From Chryseobacterium sp. T16E-39 (lineage in GTDB: Bacteria; Bacteroidota; Bacteroidia; Flavobacteriales; Weeksellaceae), in NCBI RefSeq assembly GCF_002216065.1, contig NZ_CP022282.1:3720001-3784000 (forward strand): a stretch of 64,000 bases of DNA. The letters are read 5' to 3'. Of the stretch, positions 56,601 through 63,818 are shown piece by piece. The notes beneath the pieces are model-generated. The model was not told the origin of the DNA and made no database searches. It saw nothing but the letters and a program-made list of their open reading frames with translations. The position numbers and the translations under genes are program-made. The first letter of the stretch is position 1. Every line of letters starts with the position of its first letter.

Positions 56601-57741
56601 CAAGAAGAGTATTTTCGATAACCTCAATATCGATAGAACATGAAGGGTCACATTTATCATATTTTCCTTTTTCAAATTCAGGACTTTTAGGTTTGCCATA
56701 TCCTTCTACTCTAAACTTTCCTAGATCAGCAAAACTTTGTGAAAATTCAGTGCCAATTTGTTCCTTTAGGAAGAGTCTATTGTCTTTTTTACCCTGATGG
56801 TCACTATATACCATCCATGAGGTAAGCTGTTTATTACCACTTTTTAGATTGGCTTTAAAATCAGCTTCTTCATTTTTACGGAGATAAATAATCTCTTTTT
56901 TCTTAGAATCTACTTCTTTAAAGTCTTTTCTATCTTCAATTTTTGTCAGAGAAATAGAGGTGACAACGGGATATTCTTCTTTTTTCTTCGGTTGTGCTAT
57001 TGCCGGATTTACCATCGCAAGCTCTACCGGATTGGTATTATCAGCATGGGCATTGCTTACAGAATCTATCTGTCCATGTTTATCTATCGTTATTTTTCCG
57101 CCCACCATACATTGCAATTCTGAAATTTCGGTGAGTGTATTTTTCCCCATAACCTGCGTGCTGTCATACGTTTTACTCCATTTAGGGGCTGCGGCTAAGG
57201 CACACGGGAGATTACCTGCTGCTGATGGTTTTAATGTACACTTTCCAAAAGTTGCAACTGGTGGATTAAATGTTTTATCTTCTTCTGTAGCAGCTAATTT
57301 GGTGCTGTCATCGTTGAGGACAATGATTTTATGTGTGGTAACCTGTAGATCTGCTGTCTGCTTTGGATTTTCTGCTTTATCACAAACGCATTTTGCATTA
57401 TGTACCACAAAATATTTTCCGTCATGATCACTTTTGGAAGCTTTTTCCTCTTTCTTTTCCTCTTCTTCCTTCTTTTTTTCCTCACCCTGTTTTTGTTCGG
57501 CACTTTTTTGTTCTTCCGAAGGATCGGGTGGTGGAGTTTCACCATTCATCTTATAAATCTCCTCCTGTGATGGAGTTAAGAGATTGAATCCGGCATAAGG
57601 AACATTGGGAACCTTTTGATCGGGACCCGCATTTTGATTGTGGTAGTTTTTGAGCTCAGTCCAGTCTTTTATACCCAATTTTTTGGCTATATCCTGTAAC
57701 GTTTCACCGCTCTGGACAGTATATGGGATGGGTGCTGACAT
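53641..57741 (-). CDS. Polymorphic T6SS effector: LysM, PAAR-like DUF4280, Ig-like modules, GH104-like lysozyme and LAS-type peptidase-like domain
   Basis: A 1366-residue protein without signal peptide. In order: LysM (about 5-55; YTVQSGETLQDIAKKLGI), a Lys/Glu-rich linker (75-105), a PAAR-like DUF4280 domain (about 108-225; CVC, TFGKC, LPC, ELQCMVGGKI and HGQ cysteine/glycine pattern), Ig-like modules (about 255-945), a lambda endolysin (R protein, GH104)-like domain (about 975-1140; RKGEGT with catalytic Glu988, FTDLSKHPEEV, SAAGAYQ, SSFNQESQD, EWASLPPGRYGQ), and a C-terminal domain (about 1215-1366) with HSGHNISGNDIDI and HQDHFHLG, like the LAS/MepA zinc peptidases. The His-to-Asp spacing in the first LAS motif has one extra residue compared with MepA. 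It should be loaded through VgrG and cut both glycan and peptide bonds of target peptidoglycan. Activity is inferred. Confidence 0.85.
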   Translation of the reverse strand: MSAPIPYTVQSGETLQDIAKKLGIKDWTELKNYHNQNAGPDQKVPNVPYAGFNLLTPSQEEIYKMNGETPPPDPSEEQKSAEQKQGEEKKKEEEEKKEEKASKSDHDGKYFVVHNAKCVCDKAENPKQTADLQVTTHKIIVLNDDSTKLAATEEDKTFNPPVATFGKCTLKPSAAGNLPCALAAAPKWSKTYDSTQVMGKNTLTEISELQCMVGGKITIDKHGQIDSVSNAHADNTNPVELAMVNPAIAQPKKKEEYPVVTSISLTKIEDRKDFKEVDSKKKEIIYLRKNEEADFKANLKSGNKQLTSWMVYSDHQGKKDNRLFLKEQIGTEFSQSFADLGKFRVEGYGKPKSPEFEKGKYDKCDPSCSIDIEVIENTLLDIECTSGDFSTRIDPSKNRKFRRGVPSVFKAKFFIPDLTEEEKSRLTLSLLDGDGNIVTDGVQNGDILTFTPQNTKAKYTIVAKYTNDNGEVIEKQMSGETEGNAVIGISHGAEVVRPGTAMSFSVSKMKYNFGTNNPVYDLTSDESSEVKWNLNGVLQGTGKSITIPGNQLMAPGKYVVEAYSKVANATGKGAKDEEDDWRFEVKNNIVTEIKYDKKPKVGVNIVFEISKMLIKDYDAAKDGAIVWKITGPITATGTGEKLSYKFSAPGKYTINCSMGGRNCEKPLSIDVIQPKITVETAKWMDNDGSSGNIIKEAGYGQEISAYVRYEGLQGEDVKLEVYDNDSTGSNIIFEKSGVLNDTATAVYWPFTLDDSIKQKIQSKGVTKKGELFFKMKSTNSSLIIQNSDKALASSLIVSDVPKIVDAYFCDASDTEKRYNSPIATPLYFKIYAINMVDKNVEVQFITKSDMYFSIAWNPKQWKDWKDVKDKFAKEIFFDKKEGKINKKGELILKVDPSKLGKPKNYFKISAIIKVTEGEGKEAKEKAMYLDHSDMAILYATATLPNMVENKGAVKVGRETLSTGKNDDDGICEAEARVRAFMRMLRKGEGTEGEKGYTTQYSGKQFTDLSKHPEEVITAGNYSSSAAGAYQIMRYTWWWVNGEKLTKENKKAGVYEDAHDYIKKYQISSFNQESQDETCIILFKYKQSRKFLDLIVANKPQEAMEKYGSYEWASLPPGRYGQPTQTMEGALAEYERCLKEELKGISNLHIKKGFLKKFGYDCCELEKIVVGDINKYKIEVDKFTYPKIMKNETSKKYQYDIYENGQLIKTITLEKNEHGLLPFPETGPNWGRFGTRDSGGDNWVDEKVCAALLGFFYSLPKNNYTDSLYFNDISANDGRNIGHSGHNISGNDIDIRYPGSSNAGQTLWSDAKKAYPSEEKFIEALENILSVGVKWGFNKNYAYKKDIKHTTGKATSVHQDHFHLGLR

Positions 57742-57745
57742 ATTG

Positions 57746-58549
57746 TTATTTTGTTTGTATGGTTATGGTGTGTTGATAGAAAAATTTATCTTCTACTTCG
57801 ATGCAGACATCTGTTTCAGATTTTTCTATCCGTCCTGTTGTCCCTGTATAATTGATGTTATGCTTAAAATCTGCATATAATGGAAGATTGTCTTCCTCAA
57901 AATCAACGGCATATTCATGTTTATGGATGTATCTTATCACGTCATCCATAATTTCCTGTGCATTATCTATTTTGGGTTCAAAAAACAAGATATTCTTCTC
58001 TTTTTGATATTGTGGTTGGCCTTTCCATTGGGAGGTTCCGATCGGAAGTACTTTCCACGATGTTTCATATTGTTTTTTATTGCTGAACTTTTGCATACCT
58101 GCCTCTATGATTTTCATAAAGTGAAGCTCTTTGATGAACTGTATGAGTCCATTCTTAGTTTCTGTAGCATTAAAAAAATGAGTGCGGATATGATCTATAC
58201 CTTCTCCGCTGTAAATGGAATATATTTTAGAATCAGCTTCTTTTATACGTTTCTGTATTTCCTTTGTATTTTCTATGACAAGTTTGTATTGATCTATTTT
58301 GCAGTGAATAGGAAATAATGCGTCCATGTAAGTATTTGATATTTCAAGGAACTTGGTATCAATTTTCTTATCATTTATTTTAAGGTTCGTTCTGTTGATG
58401 GATACATCATAATCGTCATTTTCTCCAGTTTCTATATACAATGTATAAGAGAGTAATGCTTCATATTCTTCTTTACCAATTTTCACAGTGCATTTATCCT
58501 GTAAAAAATAGGTTGAGGTAGGAAGATATTTTGAGGCAGACGTCATCAT
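57746..58549 (-). CDS. Unknown protein of the T6SS cargo operon (candidate effector adaptor)
   Basis: I do not recognise this 267-residue protein. It has no signal peptide or membrane helix. The N-terminal 90 residues are beta-rich (LQDKCTVKIGKEEYEALLSYTLYIETGENDDYDVSINR), the middle is helical (VIENTKEIQKRIKEADSK), and the C-terminus is beta-rich again. It lies between a single-pass membrane protein and, 4 bp downstream, the large LysM/DUF4280 effector. Cytoplasmic proteins just upstream of PAAR-type effectors are often loading adaptors, which suggests that job. Confidence in the gene is high and in the role is low. Confidence 0.6.
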   Translation of the reverse strand: MMTSASKYLPTSTYFLQDKCTVKIGKEEYEALLSYTLYIETGENDDYDVSINRTNLKINDKKIDTKFLEISNTYMDALFPIHCKIDQYKLVIENTKEIQKRIKEADSKIYSIYSGEGIDHIRTHFFNATETKNGLIQFIKELHFMKIIEAGMQKFSNKKQYETSWKVLPIGTSQWKGQPQYQKEKNILFFEPKIDNAQEIMDDVIRYIHKHEYAVDFEEDNLPLYADFKHNINYTGTTGRIEKSETDVCIEVEDKFFYQHTITIQTK

Positions 58550-58552
58550 GAT

Positions 58553-59008
58553 TTAATTTTTCTTTTCGATTAGATTATCTTTAGTTGAATCCATGATGTA
58601 TTCATGAGTATCGTAGTTTTTATAGATAATAATTTTCCTCATATTTTGATTCTTACCCAAAATGGAACTGTTAATATGTTCTGCGATTGTACGTATCGAA
58701 TCATTTGGGATATTATTATTTTTAGGTAAATCAATAGACAAAGCATATTCGAAAGGAACCTTACTGTAATTTTCTTCATATAAAGTATCAGTACCCTTCT
58801 TGGTATAATTATGATAGAATCGTGTTACTTTAGTATTAGTATTGTACTTTTTTTCCAATTGTTTAAAATATACCTGTTCCTGAGATGATAATACCGGCTG
58901 CTCAGTTTTCTGACTGGGCTGCATGAGCCAGTAAAATGGATTAAAAATAAATGCCAGTATGATTATCAGTATTATTCCAGCAATAATTATTAGGGCTGAT
59001 CTTTTCAT
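58553..59008 (-). CDS. Single-pass membrane protein, candidate immunity protein for the lipase-like effector
   Basis: A 151-residue protein with one N-terminal membrane helix (about 6-28, IIIAGIILIIILAFIFNPFYWLM) and a soluble domain facing the periplasm (about 35-151). I do not recognise the family. It starts 1 bp after the lipase-like gene and ends 3 bp before the 267-residue protein. Position directly after an effector and periplasmic exposure make immunity the simplest guess. Confidence 0.62.
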   Translation of the reverse strand: MKRSALIIIAGIILIIILAFIFNPFYWLMQPSQKTEQPVLSSQEQVYFKQLEKKYNTNTKVTRFYHNYTKKGTDTLYEENYSKVPFEYALSIDLPKNNNIPNDSIRTIAEHINSSILGKNQNMRKIIIYKNYDTHEYIMDSTKDNLIEKKN

Positions 59009-59009
59009 A

Positions 59010-60266
59010 TTAATCTTGTCTTTCTCTAAATGGTTCTGTAGAACGGTAAAGCGGATATAAATCTATTCTTTTATTTTGCAGAATATTATCATCTATTCTA
59101 TACCAATCCTCATCCAGTGGATTGGTTATAGAGATCGCCTGTCCTTTGCTGTTCAATGCCGGAGTAACAAAAGTATTCTTCATTTTTGCTACCCGGTTAA
59201 AAACCGATTCCGATATCGTGGCTCCGTGAACACTGGTAAAAGTTCCGGTAGATATGTATACCCCATATTTAGTTATTCCCTTCACCATATTGTCCATAAC
59301 CACAGGATCTATGGCAAACATTTTTTTCTTGGTAAGCCACTGTTCATCTAGGTAACCCGCTACAATCTGATAGGCCGGATAATTGCCCTCTACAGTGAAT
59401 TCATCTCCTTCATCCGTTGATAGCATCAAAGATTCTCCAATTGGTATTCCTTTCTCTGTTAAATATTGGCAGATTCCTGCTGCATGTGCTCCGCCTTCAC
59501 TGTGTGATATGAAATATACTTTTTCTTTTCCAAGCCCTTTTTTTAGTTCGTCGAAATGAGTTTTGGCATATTCATATCCTCTGGTTTTTCGTTGTCCGCC
59601 ACTTTCACTGCCTCCCCATAGAGATGAACCATCGATATATAGGGGTTCTTCACTTTTTATATTAAAATATGCATCAGCACTGTTTTTATACCTTTTGACA
59701 TCTCCGGTGAAATACTTCCAATAGCTTTCACCTCCAGCTCCCGGTGACATTCCCAGTTTGTGCGCTATTCTATTCCAATGACCGTTAACAAAAATGATTT
59801 TTGGTTTTCCTATTACTTTCAGATAGTTGGAAGCAGGATTAGGAAACTTTACTTCCTCGTTTTCATATTTACATTTAAAATACAATTCCAAAGCACCATC
59901 TGTATCTTCTTTTAAAAGACCTTCAAAATTATTTAAAGTAATGGTTTTTACAATTTTATTTTCTTGTACAGTATCTTTGGTTACTGGTTGCCCATTCGAT
60001 GCATAGACCAGAACTATTTTATCATCGTTTTTATCTTCGGAAGTGTTTACAATGGTATCGTCGTCAAATAAAGTTAAACTTACATCTTTCCCATTAGGAA
60101 TGTTTTGCGTTTGCAAATGAAACTTTACCGTATCCCCGAACATGGCCTCAGTTATGGGCACATCATTTTCATAGGTCCACCAGCCACGTACAAAATACTT
60201 GGAGATAGGACTTCTCTCTGTCGGATTTTTAGAATTATAGTCTACACCTGGATTTTTTTCTGACAT
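59010..60266 (-). CDS. Lipase-like alpha/beta hydrolase, candidate T6SS effector
   Basis: A 418-residue protein without signal peptide. Residues about 25-150 form an Ig-like module (WWTYENDVPITEAMFGD, VSLTLFDDD) also recognisable in the large effector. The C-terminal part is an alpha/beta hydrolase: strand IIFVNGHWN (about 157-165), nucleophile elbow ISHSEGGAHA (Ser256; first Gly of GxSxG replaced by Ser254), likely acid Asp285 or Asp320 and base His347 (SVHGAT). T6SS lipase effectors of the Tle class attack phospholipids; this protein fits the type but no specific Tle family is recognised. A membrane-anchored neighbour follows 1 bp on. Confidence 0.7.
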   Translation of the reverse strand: MSEKNPGVDYNSKNPTERSPISKYFVRGWWTYENDVPITEAMFGDTVKFHLQTQNIPNGKDVSLTLFDDDTIVNTSEDKNDDKIVLVYASNGQPVTKDTVQENKIVKTITLNNFEGLLKEDTDGALELYFKCKYENEEVKFPNPASNYLKVIGKPKIIFVNGHWNRIAHKLGMSPGAGGESYWKYFTGDVKRYKNSADAYFNIKSEEPLYIDGSSLWGGSESGGQRKTRGYEYAKTHFDELKKGLGKEKVYFISHSEGGAHAAGICQYLTEKGIPIGESLMLSTDEGDEFTVEGNYPAYQIVAGYLDEQWLTKKKMFAIDPVVMDNMVKGITKYGVYISTGTFTSVHGATISESVFNRVAKMKNTFVTPALNSKGQAISITNPLDEDWYRIDDNILQNKRIDLYPLYRSTEPFRERQD

Positions 60267-60314
60267 AAGTGTAATTTTTTTAATACAAACTCACATTAAA
60301 TAAACCATTAATGT

Positions 60315-60680
60315 TTACTTCTTTTTGAGCATAATACTGTCATATTTCACAGTTAGATTTTTGTTACCTCCACCAAATAAATTTTTATAATGTATGATGG
60401 TGTCTTTGTATTCTTTTTTTGATACAGTCATTTTATAAATTACTGGCGGGGCTTCTCCACCCACAGAAATCTTTTCAGAATACATCTTTTTTTCTATATG
60501 AAAATGGCCTTTTGCATCCGTTTTTGTCTTGTTATCTTCATCGATATAAATTTCAGCATCTGCAATTGGCTTGATGGTCTTTGCCTCATATACAACTCCT
60601 TCAATGTCGGGAATTTTTATTCTGCTTGTGCATGAAGTCACCATTAATAGGATGGCTGATAAAAAAATTGTTTTACTCAT
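60315..60680 (-). CDS. Small lipoprotein with carboxypeptidase-regulatory-like domain, candidate immunity protein
   Basis: A 121-residue lipoprotein. The ATG at 60680 overlaps the stop of the metallopeptidase-like gene (ATGA) and gives a signal with lipobox MVTSC (Cys about residue 17); an ATG further upstream at 60710 would lie inside that gene. The mature part is one carboxypeptidase-regulatory-like beta-sandwich (IEGVVYEAKTIKPIADAEIYI, TKTDAKGHFHIEKK). Coupling to a candidate effector and exposure to the periplasm suggest immunity. Confidence 0.68.
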   Translation of the reverse strand: MSKTIFLSAILLMVTSCTSRIKIPDIEGVVYEAKTIKPIADAEIYIDEDNKTKTDAKGHFHIEKKMYSEKISVGGEAPPVIYKMTVSKKEYKDTIIHYKNLFGGGNKNLTVKYDSIMLKKK

Positions 60681-61882
60681 TTCTTGTTTATTTTTAGTTT
60701 GGAACACCACAGCATTCCCAAGACATCTTTTTCTGATGCAATAGTACGGTCATAATCATAATAGGCATCGCTATAGTATTCCATTACATTTACCTCCCCA
60801 GAAGTAGGAAGCAGGTTTGTATTTGGCGTCTGTAAAATGGGGTTAGAACTTCCTTCATGTCCGTAAGAATATTTATCACCACCAAATTCTTTTATTATTT
60901 CATGTCCTATTTCATGAGCTGAAGTTAATGTAAAGTCTCTTTGTTCATTGTTTTGTTTGGCATTATAAACCACTCTTTGGGGAGCAAACTGCCCGAAAAG
61001 AGAAAGAATACCACTTACAGAACCAGGATTACTGGATCGCAACCATTTGTCAGAACCATTATATACAAGGGAAACTTCATCCATTGATTTTTCTTGGGTA
61101 TTGGTTCCTTTTACTTCAACTTTATATTCCTTTCCGGAAATTGTTACAAAATCTGTAGAGATCTTAGACCTGCTTTTTATTCGGCTCCAGTATAGATGGA
61201 TCCCATCTAAAGCCATGCCTTCCAGATCGGAGAATGTATAAATTGGAGGATCTGTTCCTATGACCCCACCATCTTTTAAATTAACTCTGATGTTGACGTC
61301 TATTTTTTTATTGGAGTCGTCTATTTTCAGATCTATCCATTCTATTTTACTCTGACCGGAGACGTTTACTGCAGAAGTATTGGTCCCGTCGGAGACTTCG
61401 GCAGTGAGTTTGTTTTCGGTGAAAAGTAGGCTGTCATACTTTCTATCTTTTGAAAAGCCATCCCACTGTATATCGTGAATATCACCAGCTTTTAAACTTT
61501 CTGTAATTTCTTCCGAGTAAATCTCAGTCCCTTCATTTTTTACCTTGAAGGTTAGTTTTTCAAAAGTCCCTTCTTTAATTATGATTTGGAATTTGATCTT
61601 AGCATTTTCTGGTTCTCCTTTAAAACTAGGGATGCCCAGAGGAACAAATGTGTCTTTTACAATTTTTATTTCTAGCTGCTTACTTTCTACCGGTTTATCT
61701 TTTTTCTCGGAATCTTTTCCAAACCCCTGCATTATGGTTTTTTTCTGGCTGGATAATTCAAGATTCTGTTTGAGGGCTTCAATAATCACCTCCTCGGAAT
61801 TTTCATGAGAAGTTTTGCTAAGTGATGTAAAAACGTTACTCACCTGTATATTGATATTATTAGCTTTTTTTACAATGGCCAT
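60677..61882 (-). CDS. Zinc-metallopeptidase-like protein, candidate T6SS effector
   Basis: A 401-residue protein without signal peptide. The N-terminal 70 residues are polar and helical and may be the loading part; residues about 70-200 hold Ig-like strands; residues about 205-395 carry the peptidase. The zinc motif is SAHEIGHEIIKEFGG (His323, Glu324, His327), with a likely third ligand His342 (SYGHEG) and a Met-turn-like NVMEYY (Met367) typical of metzincins. The HExxH to third-ligand spacing is longer than the metzincin HExxHxxGxxH, so it is a divergent member. It lies 10 bp after vgrG, the usual spot for VgrG cargo. Substrate unknown. Confidence 0.72.
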   Translation of the reverse strand: MAIVKKANNINIQVSNVFTSLSKTSHENSEEVIIEALKQNLELSSQKKTIMQGFGKDSEKKDKPVESKQLEIKIVKDTFVPLGIPSFKGEPENAKIKFQIIIKEGTFEKLTFKVKNEGTEIYSEEITESLKAGDIHDIQWDGFSKDRKYDSLLFTENKLTAEVSDGTNTSAVNVSGQSKIEWIDLKIDDSNKKIDVNIRVNLKDGGVIGTDPPIYTFSDLEGMALDGIHLYWSRIKSRSKISTDFVTISGKEYKVEVKGTNTQEKSMDEVSLVYNGSDKWLRSSNPGSVSGILSLFGQFAPQRVVYNAKQNNEQRDFTLTSAHEIGHEIIKEFGGDKYSYGHEGSSNPILQTPNTNLLPTSGEVNVMEYYSDAYYDYDRTIASEKDVLGMLWCSKLKINKK

Positions 61883-61892
61883 GTCAATATGT

Positions 61893-63818
61893 TTAGTGTG
61901 AATTTCCTTGCTCTCCGCTTTGAGATTTTACGGTCTTTTCGCTTTGTAGAATCATATTTTCTTTAGTACTTACTACCGTTACCTTTTCAGCATAAGAATC
62001 GCTCTTTTTCGATTGGATATTTCTTTCGTTTTCAGAAATTTCTGTTCTCATATCAGAGGACTCGTGAATATTTCCTGTAGCAGTTTGAAGTAAATCTCTC
62101 CCCGCTGTATCCACCATATTAACGCCGGCATTGGAAACGATATTTACATTCGCTGTTGAAAAGATGTTGCTGCCGGCTATGGAAGTGATATCATTTCCTG
62201 CTGACATCCTTATGTTATTTCCTGCAGTAAAAGTCATATCTTTTGGAGCATTAACGATGATACTCCCTTTTCCATCCATAAAATAGGTGTTTCCACTTGG
62301 ATCTTCAATATAGATACTTCCTTCAGCATCATTAAAGATTACTTTATTACCACTTCGTGTTTGTATTGATTTAATATGATTATTGACACCACCGCCTAAA
62401 CCTACAGCTCCATGGAACATTCCTCCCATAGCAAAAGGAAAATCGGGATGATGGTATTCGAAACCGACCATTACCTGATCACCTACTTCCGGAACGGCTA
62501 CAAACCCCCTGTTTTGAGTGATCATATCTGTTCCTCCTGCATCGGGGCTCATCATTCTGATAAAGTGAGTGGTATCATTGAGTTGCCAGTCGAACTGTAC
62601 CTGTATACGGCCCTGATTTAACGGGTCGGTGTTGGAAATTACTGTTGCAATCTGAGGTTCAGCACTGGGAGTAATAAATTCAGATTTAGGAATAAACCCT
62701 GTTCCTTCCGCAATAGCTTCAAATGAACCTGTATAAACGCCTCTCGTATTGACCTCATGAGAAACATCGGTGATCATGAGTTTGGTGAAATAAGTAGTCT
62801 GGTTAGTATCCGGCTTTCTCATTTCTATGTCTGCAACGCAACCTGGGTGTAGAAAAGGAACCGATGTTGTACCTGAAACGGTAAAGACCTCTACTGCAGC
62901 ACTTCCTGCAGCACTTTTTTGAGAGTCATCCACATTTAACGACATATTAGCGTTAATAGGTGAGGAGTTCAATGAACGGGTCTTATAAATATCGTTATTA
63001 AGTTCATAAGCTTTTGAGGCAAGCTGTCCAAGATGTTTGATACTTGCTGAAGTACTCATTAATTTGGTGTGATTACTGCTGTTGTATCCGAAGAATTCAG
63101 GTTTTATGTGAACTGCTTTCAATTCTACAGAGATATCACTTACATTACTTCCATAAGTAAGACGTATAGGCTGTTCTTTTGGTGGAAGTTTCCCAAAATA
63201 GAGGGTTTCCCCGTCATAGTAAAACTGTTCTCCATAGGTTTCTGCGAGTCTTGCAAGGTAGTTGTAGTGGCTCTCTTTATACTGAGCACTATAATTGATA
63301 TAGCTTTTATTCTGTGCATCAATTTTATAGTCGAACTTACCGGAATTTAAAGTCTCTTTAAGAACTCTATCTGCAATAATTGAAGTGTTCACAGGCTTAT
63401 CCCCTCCAAAACTTTGAGTATGTGGTGCCGAGTCCATTAAAATTGTTGGGCTGTATCCCTTTAATACGACATTACCCAGACTCATTTTTTCCTGACTAAA
63501 AGCTACTTTGGTAATAATACCCACGAAAGTTCTTTCAGGGCTTTCACTTTCTGCATCTTTATATTTAAAAACGACAGTTAAGCGTTTTCCAAGAAATTGT
63601 TGGGCTTGATCCAGTTCATGATTTTGTAAGGATCCTAAAGAATCGTGAGCCAATGTAAGCTCAAAACTATGATGTTTTCGTGTGCTTTGCTGTAAGCGGA
63701 AATGTTTGAAGTGCTTAATAATCTTACCTTCAATCACAACATCCAGTTTTACCACGCGCTGAACTCCTGCAATATGATTTTCAGCAATTTTATCTGCATT
63801 GGTTATTTTGTTTTTCAT
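61893..63818 (-). CDS. vgrG: Type VI secretion system Vgr family protein (VgrG)
   Basis: A 641-residue spike protein. The N-terminal gp27-like hub has RVVKLDVVIEGKIIKHFKHF and YNYLARLAETYGEQFYYDGETLYFG; the gp5-like OB fold is DPLNQGRIQVQFDWQ (about 400-415) with HPDFPFAMGGMFHG; then follows the beta-helix spike of about 10-residue repeats (DMTFTAGNNIRMSAGNDITSIAG-like). It punctures target cells as the tip of the T6SS (Bacteroidota T6SS iii-like) and carries the cargo encoded downstream in the same operon. Length is standard; there is no C-terminal effector extension. The ATG at 63818 heads the operon. No tss/hcp genes lie within the window. Confidence 0.93.
   Translation of the reverse strand: MKNKITNADKIAENHIAGVQRVVKLDVVIEGKIIKHFKHFRLQQSTRKHHSFELTLAHDSLGSLQNHELDQAQQFLGKRLTVVFKYKDAESESPERTFVGIITKVAFSQEKMSLGNVVLKGYSPTILMDSAPHTQSFGGDKPVNTSIIADRVLKETLNSGKFDYKIDAQNKSYINYSAQYKESHYNYLARLAETYGEQFYYDGETLYFGKLPPKEQPIRLTYGSNVSDISVELKAVHIKPEFFGYNSSNHTKLMSTSASIKHLGQLASKAYELNNDIYKTRSLNSSPINANMSLNVDDSQKSAAGSAAVEVFTVSGTTSVPFLHPGCVADIEMRKPDTNQTTYFTKLMITDVSHEVNTRGVYTGSFEAIAEGTGFIPKSEFITPSAEPQIATVISNTDPLNQGRIQVQFDWQLNDTTHFIRMMSPDAGGTDMITQNRGFVAVPEVGDQVMVGFEYHHPDFPFAMGGMFHGAVGLGGGVNNHIKSIQTRSGNKVIFNDAEGSIYIEDPSGNTYFMDGKGSIIVNAPKDMTFTAGNNIRMSAGNDITSIAGSNIFSTANVNIVSNAGVNMVDTAGRDLLQTATGNIHESSDMRTEISENERNIQSKKSDSYAEKVTVVSTKENMILQSEKTVKSQSGEQGNSH

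Noticed and set aside
56960..57427. Long antisense frame in the DUF4280 part of the large effector
   Set aside because: It lies fully inside a gene with clear domains and has no ribosome-binding site or recognisable protein features.
61893..63818. Possible phage tail or extracellular contractile injection locus around VgrG
   Set aside because: The protein has the full T6SS VgrG layout with beta-helix spike, and no sheath, tube or tail-fibre genes are nearby; DUF4280 cargo fits T6SS iii.
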